This document shows, one piece after another, positions 20,481 to 28,766 of a stretch of DNA of 36,831 bases. Source of the stretch: a virus; the IMG/VR virus record IMGVR_UViG_3300009285_000459, positions 1-36,831 of that record, one strand, 5' to 3'. The first letter of the stretch is position 1. Each line of letters begins with the position of its first letter. The position numbers and the translations under genes are program-made. Below the pieces are notes generated by a model, which made no database searches, was not told the origin of the DNA, and saw only the letters and a program-made list of their open reading frames with translations.

Positions 20481-20710
20481 TTATGGTTCCTGTCATGTTG
20501 TTCTTTGAGGCTTTCCACTATGACCTCGTTCTTTATCCTATTCTCTTTATTCTCATGACACATTTTGAATAATTCGCTTATGTCCTTTCTCGTGGTATTA
20601 AACATCCATGTTATTATGATGCCGAGTAAGCCAGCAGTAGCACCGAACAAATAAACAGCAACGTCACGCAATTCAACAACCTGATTTGCAGGCAAGAGCT
20701 TATCCGGCAT
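20477..20710 (-). CDS. holin-like membrane protein, 77 aa
   Basis: One clear transmembrane helix (about residues 17-38, 'VAVYLFGATAGLLGIIITWM') is followed by a charged C-terminal tail with a coiled pattern, resembling small single-span holins. AAGGAG precedes the ATG, and the stop overlaps the endolysin candidate start. Function inferred from size, topology and place. Confidence 0.6.
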   Translation of the reverse strand: MPDKLLPANQVVELRDVAVYLFGATAGLLGIIITWMFNTTRKDISELFKMCHENKENRIKNEVIVESLKEQHDRNHK

Positions 20711-20742
20711 CGTCTTCTCCTTTTGTTATTCATGGTCAACCT

Positions 20743-21918
20743 CTATATATTGAGAGTCATGTCTCTTATCGACAATGTTGTAAGTGCTGTTGTCGGCGAT
20801 GTTATCGCTACCGTTGAATATTTTACGCTTCTACTCGAAACACCAATCCTAGCTCCGAGCCATAAATAAGCCGTTTGATTAGCGGCATCTTTATATACTG
20901 CGCTTGTCGCCATCAGATAATAAACGCCGTTAAGATAGCTGTATAAAGTACCTGTTACACCCGCTCCGGAAGCCGTGTCGATGGCTGTCGAATAAAGCGA
21001 TATGGAAGCGGTGAGTGCTATCGTGGGGATATATTCAGAACAATCCAGGGTTTCGTCATAATAGGCCGCCCCGGTTTTAAGATTTGTCGCGGCGACATAA
21101 GCCCATAGGTCGCCCTCCTGAACAAAACTGACAATGCCTGTGGTAATAACCCACTTGAACCATGTTACGAGCCTGAATTTGGTATATGTGGCCGGAAGCG
21201 TAGGAGCTGTTGCGCTTGCCGATATGAGAGAAGCCGTTGTCCCGTCCGCCTTTGTAATAATATGCCCGAAGTAATGTGCGGAAGCCGCTGTCGCCGTCAA
21301 TGCCCCGGCGTCCACTCCGTTCGCCCCTGCCGCAAAGAAGTCCGCCGTATATGTCCCGGCAGTAGCCATTATCCCCTGCGCATAACAGGACGTGAATGTT
21401 ATGTCAATTTGGTGGTCGGTGTGGGTAGCGTTGACTTTTGCCGTCAATCCTTGCGGTAACGGTTTAGAGAATGAGGCGGTATACGCTTTTGCACTCTGCT
21501 GTGTCGGCAGTCTCGTAGCCGAGTCCGTAGCGAATGTGTCCTCATCGATGGGTGTCATGCCATTGACTTGCGCCGAATTAAGGTTGGCAACTTCCGTTGT
21601 GGAAGCAATAACAAGAGGGGCCGTCCCGGTTGCCAGGGTGGACGTAATCTGACCGCTTACCGCCGCTGTTGTTACCCCGGATAAAGCTCCTGCCATCGCA
21701 AGGGTTGTTACGCCTGAAACTGCACCACCGTCCATTGCCACGCTTTCTATTACTACGGCCTTGCCGGTGTACGCCGTAAAGGTTGTATTGGCGTTGGTTA
21801 TTCCGGTTATGGCGGAACCTTCAAGTTTGATATTGTCGACGGTAAGAGGCCCTGCCAGGGTAGCCCCTGCTATTGCCCCGCTTCCGGTCGGACTATAAGG
21901 ATTGTCGGTGTCACCCAT
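20743..21918 (-). CDS. tail fibre protein, 391 aa
   Basis: N-terminal low-complexity fibre shaft ('GVTTLAMAGALSGVTTAAVS', 'STLATGTAPLVIASTTEVAN') and the adaptor-like 'SATRLPTQQSAKAYTAS' are typical of phage fibres. The C-terminal body from residue 150 ('PLPQGLTAKVN') is homologous to the 295-residue fibre-like protein. Probably a trimeric receptor-binding fibre. AGGAGG lies upstream of the start. Confidence 0.8.
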   Translation of the reverse strand: MGDTDNPYSPTGSGAIAGATLAGPLTVDNIKLEGSAITGITNANTTFTAYTGKAVVIESVAMDGGAVSGVTTLAMAGALSGVTTAAVSGQITSTLATGTAPLVIASTTEVANLNSAQVNGMTPIDEDTFATDSATRLPTQQSAKAYTASFSKPLPQGLTAKVNATHTDHQIDITFTSCYAQGIMATAGTYTADFFAAGANGVDAGALTATAASAHYFGHIITKADGTTASLISASATAPTLPATYTKFRLVTWFKWVITTGIVSFVQEGDLWAYVAATNLKTGAAYYDETLDCSEYIPTIALTASISLYSTAIDTASGAGVTGTLYSYLNGVYYLMATSAVYKDAANQTAYLWLGARIGVSSRSVKYSTVAITSPTTALTTLSIRDMTLNI

Positions 21919-21927
21919 AACGGCCTC

Positions 21928-22602
21928 CTATATCAGATCAGGGTGCATTTCGGAGATATAATTCTGTCTCCGCGCCCTGTCTTCATTCTTAAGTAATTCG
22001 AGATATTCATTGCCTTTAGAAGAATATATATCGGCCTTCTGAAATTCATCGAGAACTTGGAGCATTTCAGTCGCAACAAAATATGAAATGGCATCTCCGC
22101 CATAAGTTGTAAATGCGCTGTATTCGGAGCATGCTGTCGAAGTAAAAGAGGCAGTCGGCCCGGTCAAGAATTGCCAATATACCATGTGGTAATCGTAGTT
22201 GGTGTTGGCCGGGGTAGGGTAGAAAACTATACTCCCGTTATATATTTCAAAATAAAACGGGTAGTCTGCCGTTTCTTCCATCAGGGGCCATGCCTGGATT
22301 TGAGCCTGTGCAAGGGAGTACGGGGCCAGGGGCGGTTGGAAATAATCATCACCCTCTGTCTTGAATTGGACTGATATTATTTGTTTGAATGTGGTGGGAA
22401 GGGTATAGGCATTTGTTCCGGCGGTGGTCTGCCCGACTGCGTTTGTTTCCATAAACCAATAGTTATATTCTTGCATAAGTTTACGGTGGACATTGGCAAT
22501 AATCCCGCTTGCCCCGGAGAGGGCCGTTACTGACCCTGCCGGAGGAGTGGAATTGCCCCATATTAAAAACTCAACTTTCGCAAGAATCTCCCCGAATGTC
22601 AT
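21928..22602 (-). CDS. head-tail adaptor protein (P22 gp4-like), 224 aa
   Basis: The pattern 'IIANVHRKLMQEYNYWFMET', then 'NAYTLPTTFKQIISVQF', 'YPFYFEIYNGSIVFYPTPAN' and a C-terminal helix with 'KGNEYLELLKNEDRARRQNY' is that of the phage adaptor family that docks beneath the portal and starts the short tail. Size fits. GGAGG precedes ATG 22602. Confidence 0.75.
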   Translation of the reverse strand: MTFGEILAKVEFLIWGNSTPPAGSVTALSGASGIIANVHRKLMQEYNYWFMETNAVGQTTAGTNAYTLPTTFKQIISVQFKTEGDDYFQPPLAPYSLAQAQIQAWPLMEETADYPFYFEIYNGSIVFYPTPANTNYDYHMVYWQFLTGPTASFTSTACSEYSAFTTYGGDAISYFVATEMLQVLDEFQKADIYSSKGNEYLELLKNEDRARRQNYISEMHPDLI

Positions 22603-23219
22603 GCAACAACCTCCGCTCTTACTCTGCCCACTATTCTGCTTCCGATGTTCTTCGGAACATTATCTGTATACCCGTAAAGGTCTTCGCCTTTGAGCAGGTC
22701 GCTTTCCTCATGAATAAATATTTCAATTCCCCGGCCTACGGCATAACCGAGATAATAATTGCAACATGGCTTTTGGCCGAGATATTTCTCGTCTTTCATG
22801 TCAACGCCGTAAAAATATATCTTCTTATATTCGAGAAGGATTGCGGCGGCAATCATATATGAAATGGTATTATTAAAAAAGTTTCCAAATTTTGCGATTA
22901 TTTCATCTTTGGGATAAGAGAATGATTCCGGTGTTTGTTTTGTTGGATAGCACATGCAAACCGGTTTACCCGAATCGTTCAGGTCTTTCATATATCTATA
23001 TTTGCCCGAACTATTATTTTGCCATAGTCCAAAATCTTTCGACCATATATCATGATGCATTTCAAATATAACATCTGAGTATTTATGGAGTTCCGGAACT
23101 GCCGCCCCCACCGACCATATGTCATATTGTTGAGTAAGGTGAAAAGGCACATCTTTTTTGGACGGGCCTCCGCCGACAATTATAAGATCGTTATTGCGCT
23201 TTAATTCCCTGAGTTCCAT
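22599..23219 (-). CDS. Rossmann-like nucleotide-binding protein (DUF115/glycosyltransferase-like), 206 aa
   Basis: The N-terminus 'NDLIIVGGGPSKKDVP' is a glycine-rich nucleotide-binding loop after a beta strand; 'QYDIWSVGAAVPELHKYSDV' and 'KKIYFYGVDMKDE' are further strand-loop units seen in DUF115-like proteins. The cysteine pair in 'KPCCNYYLGYAVGR' is unusual. It is not a known virion component, yet it lies between structural genes, overlapping the adaptor gene by 4 bases. It may modify a virion or host glycan or nucleotide; that is speculative. Confidence 0.55.
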   Translation of the reverse strand: MELRELKRNNDLIIVGGGPSKKDVPFHLTQQYDIWSVGAAVPELHKYSDVIFEMHHDIWSKDFGLWQNNSSGKYRYMKDLNDSGKPVCMCYPTKQTPESFSYPKDEIIAKFGNFFNNTISYMIAAAILLEYKKIYFYGVDMKDEKYLGQKPCCNYYLGYAVGRGIEIFIHEESDLLKGEDLYGYTDNVPKNIGSRIVGRVRAEVVA

Positions 23220-23584
23220 TACTTGCCTTTCTTTTTGACTGCATCCTTAATACTGTAATCTGTACTCATTTCATTTTGCGCTTCTTTCATAAGGTCAAGT
23301 CTTTTTTTGTCGTCGTCTGTGAGAGCCGACTCCGGCATTTCAATAACGGTGAATCTTGGCTCATCCGTGATTTCTGGTACGCGCCCCGGGTCGTTCATGT
23401 TTCCCGATACTTTCCACTTCCGGGTAACTGCGTTTCTCAGGTTCTCAATTACCAATTTGGGTATTGAAACAACTGCCTGGTCTTTAATGACAAAGCGTAC
23501 TCCCTGGCATCCGAGTTCTATATCCTGGCCTCGGTTCTCCATATTGATAACCTTAACCCGCTGTCTGTCCTCTCTCCAATCCAT
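23219..23584 (-). CDS. small virion-region protein, 121 aa
   Basis: Contains 'KVINMENRGQDIELGCQGVR' and 'VSIPKLVIENLRNAVTRKWK', and a Lys-rich tail. Similar short proteins occur beside capsid genes of N4-gp56-type phages, but no family name can be given. AAGGAG lies upstream of ATG 23584 and the stop overlaps the next ATG (TAATG). Confidence 0.65.
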   Translation of the reverse strand: MDWREDRQRVKVINMENRGQDIELGCQGVRFVIKDQAVVSIPKLVIENLRNAVTRKWKVSGNMNDPGRVPEITDEPRFTVIEMPESALTDDDKKRLDLMKEAQNEMSTDYSIKDAVKKKGK

Positions 23585-23606
23585 TCTATACTCCTTTAGT
23601 ATAAGG

Positions 23607-23624
23607 GGGCCGTTTGGCCCCCCA
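23607..23624 (-). terminator. GC-rich stem between capsid-region genes
   Basis: GGGGGCC-(four-base loop)-GGCCCCC, followed on the minus strand by TTATACTA. The stem is strong but the U-run is poor, so it is more likely to lower read-through or protect the upstream mRNA end than to stop transcription fully. Confidence 0.5.
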
Positions 23625-23631
23625 TTAAGTT

Positions 23632-23976
23632 TTAGCCTATTGCCATAAAATAAATGATTTCCCCGTTGGCGTTCATATCGGTGTCAAGACCGAGATAAAA
23701 GCCGAGAAAAGTATCATTGACGGTGGACGGTGTTATGCCCAAAGATGTTATTACGGAAGTTGTTCCTGCCGCCGCTGTTTTAAAAGCATAGGCAGAACCC
23801 TGCCCTAAACACCATTTGAACTCAACAAGTCCACCAGATGAAACATTCCAGCAGTGAACATATGTTGGGATAAACCCAATGTTTATATCCACTATATCAG
23901 GGGTGGATGCACAGGTTATTTTCCCTGTTGCTATCCTACCGTCGTTATTGTTTACAACTGTTGCGTGAACGGCCAT
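23632..23976 (-). CDS. decoration-like virion protein, 114 aa
   Basis: Short beta-rich protein with 'VDINIGFIPTYVHCWNVSSG' and the end 'LGITPSTVNDTFLGFYLGLD'. Both regions match the ends of the neighbouring 236-residue protein, so the two are paralogues. Lying directly after the capsid gene, they are candidates for capsid decoration or fibre proteins. GGAGG precedes ATG 23976. Confidence 0.65.
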   Translation of the reverse strand: MAVHATVVNNNDGRIATGKITCASTPDIVDINIGFIPTYVHCWNVSSGGLVEFKWCLGQGSAYAFKTAAAGTTSVITSLGITPSTVNDTFLGFYLGLDTDMNANGEIIYFMAIG

Positions 23977-23979
23977 GTG

Positions 23980-24690
23980 TTACCTCCATGCCTCATAATA
24001 AATCGTATCGCCAAGAATATTCAAGGCGGTGTCCGCTCCTATCGTGAACCCACCCGCTATCGTTGTGCTGTCACCAGGGTCTATCGGGGTAATCCCCAAC
24101 GATGTAGGACTTTGCAGAAGTGTCGGGACATAATAGGTGGCCGTTACTCCTGTAGCGTCAAAGTTGGTGGTATTCCCTACGAAAGTCGTGGCGGTGTTTA
24201 TTACAACAACATAGAACGCAAGAGTGTGAGCCGAGCTTGCCGCTGGTAAGGCCGCGATAGCAAGGGTCGCCGTTGAATATCCAGTGGCGTTTGCCGTAGC
24301 ATCACGCCCGGAATCAATCGTCCCATCCGCCCCAATTTCAAATCCGAATAAGCCGTATTTGTTTATTGGGATGGTTGTTACCGTTGGGCCTGTTCCGGCG
24401 GCTACTGCCGCTTTGGCATAGGCCGCTCCGGCTATTTTAAATTCAAAAGCCCCGCTCGCCACATAATCCTTGGTAGAACCTATGGCCGGACGTGGACTCG
24501 AAGATAACCCTGTGGCATTAGGCGCAAACCTTTTGAGTGCGGTTGCTTCCGTCATGCCTTCTTGCCATGTAAGTTCGGCTCCGGATGTAGGGTTCCAGCA
24601 TCTTACTTTTTGGGGCGTGAACCCCAAAGAGATATTGATTGCCGAACCCGTGCCGGTAGTCGAATTACATTTATATTCCTGTTCATTCAT
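23980..24690 (-). CDS. decoration-like virion protein, 236 aa, paralogue of its neighbour
   Basis: The ends, 'INISLGFTPQKVRCWNPTSG' and 'LGITPIDPGDSTTIAGGFTI' with 'DTIYYEAWR', match the 114-residue protein. Between them are about 120 extra residues rich in Ala, Thr and Gly, so this copy has an insertion or the other lost it. It probably decorates the capsid or forms a head fibre. Ribosome-binding site GGAGG at the start. Confidence 0.65.
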   Translation of the reverse strand: MNEQEYKCNSTTGTGSAINISLGFTPQKVRCWNPTSGAELTWQEGMTEATALKRFAPNATGLSSSPRPAIGSTKDYVASGAFEFKIAGAAYAKAAVAAGTGPTVTTIPINKYGLFGFEIGADGTIDSGRDATANATGYSTATLAIAALPAASSAHTLAFYVVVINTATTFVGNTTNFDATGVTATYYVPTLLQSPTSLGITPIDPGDSTTIAGGFTIGADTALNILGDTIYYEAWR

Positions 24691-24701
24691 AACCGGCCTC
24701 C

Positions 24702-25700
24702 TTACGCACTGACATCAAATTCGTAGCGATACATGAAGTTGTCATTGAGAATTTTGATACCCGTAATTGACTTCCATCCGGCTGTTGCCCTTTGGTCAAG
24801 TGGGTCATCCCCTGCGCCATGAGCTTTAACGATAATCTGAGAGGATTTACCGCTCAGAGGGGTAAGGCCGTATGCATCCTGACCGAAGATAAGCATGGAC
24901 TGAACGTCCGAAGCTGAGCTCGCAGTCGTGTACTTGGTGCTGTAAAGAGTTGCTGAACCGCCTGTATCAACCCATTCTTTGGCATTGGTAGACTGAACGA
25001 AACGAAGATTCTTGTAAGAACCTACTTCATTCTCAACCGCTTCTGCCGGGTTGCTGTACTTGTGAGTTTCGATAAAGGAAGTTGTGAGTACTCCGCGAAG
25101 GTCGTATACCGTGTACGGACTGACGATTGCAAAGTAAGCCGGCGCTATCGGAGTCGTTCCCACTCGGTCAGTACCGACGATAGGTTTGGTTCTCCAATAT
25201 TTAGCGTTGGCATTTTCCATAGCCCTGAGAACAAGGTCGAGATTGGCGGCCGTGAGTTTAAGCTGAACGCTTGCCCTCGCCACGTTCCCCGCCCTGTAAA
25301 CAGAAGAACCGCCCACAAGAGCGTCCCTGTAGATAGTATCAAGAGAAAGACCCATGTTCTCTCCGAGAAGCTCAGAAGCTACAGTAAGAACTTTGTCCTG
25401 ATTGGTGAGACTGACGTAATCAGTAATTGTCACATATGAACCATATGTGTAAAGCTGACCGTCAACGTCCGTTTTCGCCATAGCCTGACTTGTTGGAGTA
25501 GTTCCTTCAAGAAGGGGGGCGGTTGCGGCCGTCAGAGAGGAATAACGCCTCCACCTCGGTTGGTCGCCGGAGTTCTGGGAAACGGTTGAAATCTGTCCAA
25601 ACAGCGCATGCGGTAGATATGGGAGCGCCCTGCGTAGCAGTACCCTATTATAATAGGTTTGCACTGCGGCAGGTATCTGTGTACTGGTTGTTATAGCCAT
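24702..25700 (-). CDS. major capsid protein, N4-gp56 family
   Basis: At 332 residues it has the features of N4-gp56-type capsid proteins: an N-terminus with 'VQTYYNRVLLRRALPYLPHA', 'ARWRR'-type and 'LLEGTTPTSQAMAKTDVDGQ' loops, 'YGSYVTITDYVSLTNQDKVL', 'YRDALVGGSSVYRAGNVAR', and the end 'KILNDNFMYRYEFDVSA'. It forms the icosahedral shell on the scaffold encoded just upstream. AGGAGA lies upstream of the ATG. Confidence 0.9.
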   Translation of the reverse strand: MAITTSTQIPAAVQTYYNRVLLRRALPYLPHALFGQISTVSQNSGDQPRWRRYSSLTAATAPLLEGTTPTSQAMAKTDVDGQLYTYGSYVTITDYVSLTNQDKVLTVASELLGENMGLSLDTIYRDALVGGSSVYRAGNVARASVQLKLTAANLDLVLRAMENANAKYWRTKPIVGTDRVGTTPIAPAYFAIVSPYTVYDLRGVLTTSFIETHKYSNPAEAVENEVGSYKNLRFVQSTNAKEWVDTGGSATLYSTKYTTASSASDVQSMLIFGQDAYGLTPLSGKSSQIIVKAHGAGDDPLDQRATAGWKSITGIKILNDNFMYRYEFDVSA

Positions 25701-25711
25701 AGTTATATCTC

Positions 25712-26422
25712 CTAACTATATTTAATTTTATTCACCATTTTGTCGAGTTCCTCATCCGAAAGATTCTCAAAGTACTCAACGGTGTTTTTTACCGAAGCTC
25801 CTCCCGCATCACTTAATGTGGCAGGTGCTTTCATATTGCTTTGTATCTTACTAACGGTTTTTTTAGTAGCCTGAGAAACCGCTTCTTTCTGCGCCTTATT
25901 AACATATGCCGGGTCTGCTTTCCCGATATAATATGCAGTAAGGGCGGGGTTCGCCGAAGCCATAATGGCCGCATCGAGCCCAGGTGTCCTATCCGCAATG
26001 GTCTTGGCTATCTCGAAAGCCTCGTCCCAATCCGGAAATTCCTGTCTTGCGGCGTTTACTTTGGCATCAATAATCTGTTGCCTCAGTTGGGCCTCAACTG
26101 TGCCGATTCTATCATCAACAACTTTCTCTACCCCTCTAAAATCAGCAAGGTCTTCCGGGTCATAGGCCGGCTTAACTGGCTGTTTCTGACGGGCAACTTC
26201 CTGTTGTGCTACCTGTTGATAAAATTCGGCACGTCTTTTTTCCTCACGTCTGGCCTCCTGTTCTGAAACCAACGCTTTCTTTATGCTCTCGATTTCTTTT
26301 GCGTAGTCAACTTCGGGAGCCTGTGTCTCGGCAGGGGTTTCTTCTGTCTCCGCCTCAACTTCTATTTCCTCGGTTGGAGTTTCTTCAACTTCCAATACTT
26401 CACTTTCAAGAGGTTCTGCCAT
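25712..26422 (-). CDS. scaffolding protein, 236 aa
   Basis: Very acidic N-terminus (Glu/Thr-rich, about residues 1-40), long charged central helix ('IESIKKALVSEQEARREEKR'), Gln/Ala-rich helices and a Lys-containing C-terminal helix-loop-helix ('NLSDEELDKMVNKIKY') that would bind the capsid protein. Located directly upstream of the capsid gene, the usual place for a scaffold. Confidence 0.8.
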   Translation of the reverse strand: MAEPLESEVLEVEETPTEEIEVEAETEETPAETQAPEVDYAKEIESIKKALVSEQEARREEKRRAEFYQQVAQQEVARQKQPVKPAYDPEDLADFRGVEKVVDDRIGTVEAQLRQQIIDAKVNAARQEFPDWDEAFEIAKTIADRTPGLDAAIMASANPALTAYYIGKADPAYVNKAQKEAVSQATKKTVSKIQSNMKAPATLSDAGGASVKNTVEYFENLSDEELDKMVNKIKYS

Positions 26423-26429
26423 AGCATCC

Positions 26430-26771
26430 TCACCTTACTATTTTAAATTTTTTTATATTCTCGTCCTTTCGGGCGGGATTATCGTCTATTAAGCTGTCAT
26501 CCTTCTTCTTGGCATCCGTCCATCCGAAACGGTTCTTCATTACCATAGCGTATATGGTGTTATTAAAGTTCCGGTCGTTAAGCATATTGCGTCCGTATTT
26601 AAGCCACCATGCGTAAGAAGCAAGGTAGCCTTCTTCCATTGTCTTTCTATATGTTTCGTCCGTTTCAAGAAGTTCGTTGTGCTGAGCTTCGGACATCCCT
26701 ATTTCTACGAGTACTTCCTCTATAGCTGCCCCTTCCGACATCATCTCTATAAGGATAGTGTCGTTTCTCAC
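26430..26771 (-). CDS. small-terminase-like HTH protein, 113 aa
   Basis: An N-terminal helix-turn-helix-like part ('IEEVLVEIGMSEAQHNELLE') is followed by 'YRKTMEEGYLASYAWWLKYG' and 'FNNTIYAMVMKNRFGWTDAK', the pattern of phage small terminase or DNA-packaging proteins that recognise phage DNA. Its place behind the portal is unusual, since small subunits mostly precede TerL. It starts with GTG five bases after GGAGGG, overlapping the portal stop (GTGA). Confidence 0.6.
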   Translation of the reverse strand: MRNDTILIEMMSEGAAIEEVLVEIGMSEAQHNELLETDETYRKTMEEGYLASYAWWLKYGRNMLNDRNFNNTIYAMVMKNRFGWTDAKKKDDSLIDDNPARKDENIKKFKIVR

Positions 26772-28693
26772 TGTAGCCCTCCGGGCATAGCCCCTGCTTG
26801 TGGCGGGGGAGGTGGCCCCTGTGCTCGCATCTGGTGAACCTGTTTCTGCTGTTCGAGATACCCGAACATTTTCTTTTTAATATCAACCGGAATGTCCAGG
26901 AGTTCAAGAATGGATTCGGGTGGAACGGGTACATTATACTGAGCGGCCTGTAGAACAGATGAAAGATTTGCGAATCTCTGTGTTGGTGACGCATTGCTTT
27001 CCTCTACAATTACATCGAATCGGGCCATAGATTTAAGGTCATCGAAAGCATCCCAGAATACTTTTTCCGCGGCGTCCACTTCCGCAAGTTGAGCCTGTAT
27101 CATGTTCCCCGCTTCAACCGAAGCCTGCGCTGCTTGTTGCTGTAGGTCAAGTGGTATCGGAGTACCGTCCGGCATTGTTGTAACCGGGGCGGGCATAGAC
27201 ATAAGTTCTTTCTGTATCTTTTCTCTTTCCTGCTCAAACGGTAGGTCTGAGCCGAGTATTCTTTTTATTTTATCTATCTCAAAGTGTTCCGCAATAAGGT
27301 GTATAAATATTTCTCCGAGTGCTTTGGTAGCCATTGCAAGATTGTCAAAAGGTTCCTGTAGGGTAGTCATCCCCGATTTCTGCCTGAGTTGGATGGTTAC
27401 GCCCGGAGCCGAAGCCCCCGAACCCCCATAAACCTGGCCGAGTAAATCAGGGTGTGCGCCTATCTGCTGAATGTCTTTCTCGAAAGCAAGCTCCAACTGC
27501 ATTACTGCTTGGTCTATGGGCGGGGCAATCTGCTGTTCAAGGAATCGTCCCGGATTCTTTTCTATTACCTTCCCATATCCGGAAGCATTAAGCAAAGTAT
27601 TCTTGTCGTCAACTGCGCCCTTGTCCATAATGAAACCGGATCGCATTGACTGATTAATAGACCGCATAATATTGGAACGGCGTTTATTCTTCTCTCTCTG
27701 GGGGTCTTTCATGGGGCGGATAATACCCTGCAATTTCCATCTCCAATCTATAAAGGTAGAAGAATAGAAACAGAATATCGGTATAAATGGGTATCTTTTT
27801 GTGGTATATGGCGCATCATCATCGAATACAATAAGGTTGTTCTCAATACATATTGACAATTTGACACATGGAACTTTCTTTTCTATGACTTCGAGTGCCG
27901 GGTTTTCTTGGAGCATGAGCGCAAGTGCTTCGGGTTTTCCGTCCCATTCCTGAACTTCCCCAGGGTTGTCGGTATCTATGATGAATTTTTTATTTTCCCA
28001 TTCTCTATGCCAATATTCGACAACAAGGAGCTTTGTGTTTCTGTCCTGAGATACAATAAGTTCCCGCTCGATAGGTTCCGAGATGGTTGACGAAGTAAGC
28101 ATTTCTATCTCGGTTTTGTACTTCGGGTACATGGCCATAAGTTTGCGCTTGCTTACCCTGTTGTGTCTGATTATATAATCGCAGTCGGCAAGGTTCTGTT
28201 TCTTGGCATAGGGGTCTATAAGTATTTCGTAAGGGGATATTTTCTCTACCATGATGTCGCCTGAGAGCGGGTCACGGTCAAAGTCAAGAGATACTTTCAG
28301 CCATCCCAATCCGCCTATAACCGCATCCTTGAAAGCATCTGACTTGTTGTATTCAATCTGCTTGTCGCCCATTATCCATTTTATAAGGGTTGTCATTATC
28401 TGAGCGACTCGCTCATCCCCGCCCTCTACCGGCAGTATCTTTATATCAGAGCGGTTTTGGCGTTCATATCCAGAAACAAGGTCGATGGTTTTTTTAATGT
28501 AGTTGAGGTTGAGTACGGGAACATCGTTCTTTTCGGCGCGTTCCTTGTCAGCGGCACTCCATTGGTCAGAGAGATAGAATTTATAGTCTTCTTCCATCTC
28601 GTCCATCCATTCCATCCATGCAGATTGAGCCTCGGCATAGCACTCCTGGATTTCGATTACTCTTTTATCGTGGGATTGACCGCTGTAAGCCAT
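26768..28693 (-). CDS. portal protein, P22-like, 641 aa
   Basis: The N-terminal region 'YKFYLSDQWSAADKERAEKN', 'PVLNLNYIKKTIDLVSGYER' and 'KILPVEGGDERVAQIMTTLI', and the later 'ISPYEILIDPYAKKQNLADC' are characteristic of P22-type portals. The C-terminus is Gln/Pro-rich ('PPPPPQAG'). The dodecamer forms the DNA channel. ATG 28693 follows AAGAGG; the frame-opening codon at 28714 lies in the promoter -10 and is not used. Confidence 0.9.
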   Translation of the reverse strand: MAYSGQSHDKRVIEIQECYAEAQSAWMEWMDEMEEDYKFYLSDQWSAADKERAEKNDVPVLNLNYIKKTIDLVSGYERQNRSDIKILPVEGGDERVAQIMTTLIKWIMGDKQIEYNKSDAFKDAVIGGLGWLKVSLDFDRDPLSGDIMVEKISPYEILIDPYAKKQNLADCDYIIRHNRVSKRKLMAMYPKYKTEIEMLTSSTISEPIERELIVSQDRNTKLLVVEYWHREWENKKFIIDTDNPGEVQEWDGKPEALALMLQENPALEVIEKKVPCVKLSICIENNLIVFDDDAPYTTKRYPFIPIFCFYSSTFIDWRWKLQGIIRPMKDPQREKNKRRSNIMRSINQSMRSGFIMDKGAVDDKNTLLNASGYGKVIEKNPGRFLEQQIAPPIDQAVMQLELAFEKDIQQIGAHPDLLGQVYGGSGASAPGVTIQLRQKSGMTTLQEPFDNLAMATKALGEIFIHLIAEHFEIDKIKRILGSDLPFEQEREKIQKELMSMPAPVTTMPDGTPIPLDLQQQAAQASVEAGNMIQAQLAEVDAAEKVFWDAFDDLKSMARFDVIVEESNASPTQRFANLSSVLQAAQYNVPVPPESILELLDIPVDIKKKMFGYLEQQKQVHQMRAQGPPPPPQAGAMPGGLQ

Positions 28694-28712
28694 AATAGAC
28701 CTCTTACGGTGC

Positions 28713-28741
28713 AATATACGGAGACTCTATGGGAATGTCAA
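28713..28741 (-). promoter_or_regulatory. promoter of the late structural operon
   Basis: Consensus TTGACA (28736..28741), 17-base spacer and TATATT (28713..28718). The expected start site is about 13 bases before the portal ATG, leaving little more than a ribosome-binding site as leader. A 16-bp palindrome lies ten bases upstream of the -35. Confidence 0.85.
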
Positions 28742-28750
28742 CTAAAATAA

Positions 28751-28766
28751 AACTGACACGTCAGTT
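28751..28766. repeat. 16-bp palindrome, copy 4 of 4, between TerL and portal promoter
   Basis: AACTGACACGTCAGTT with A- and T-rich flanks, so that it also reads as a short terminator stem on both strands. It begins two bases after the terminase stop codon and lies just upstream of the portal promoter. Confidence 0.75.

Noticed and set aside
28694-28714. Portal start at the frame-opening codon 28714
   Set aside because: It overlaps the promoter -10; the ATG at 28693 has a proper ribosome-binding site.
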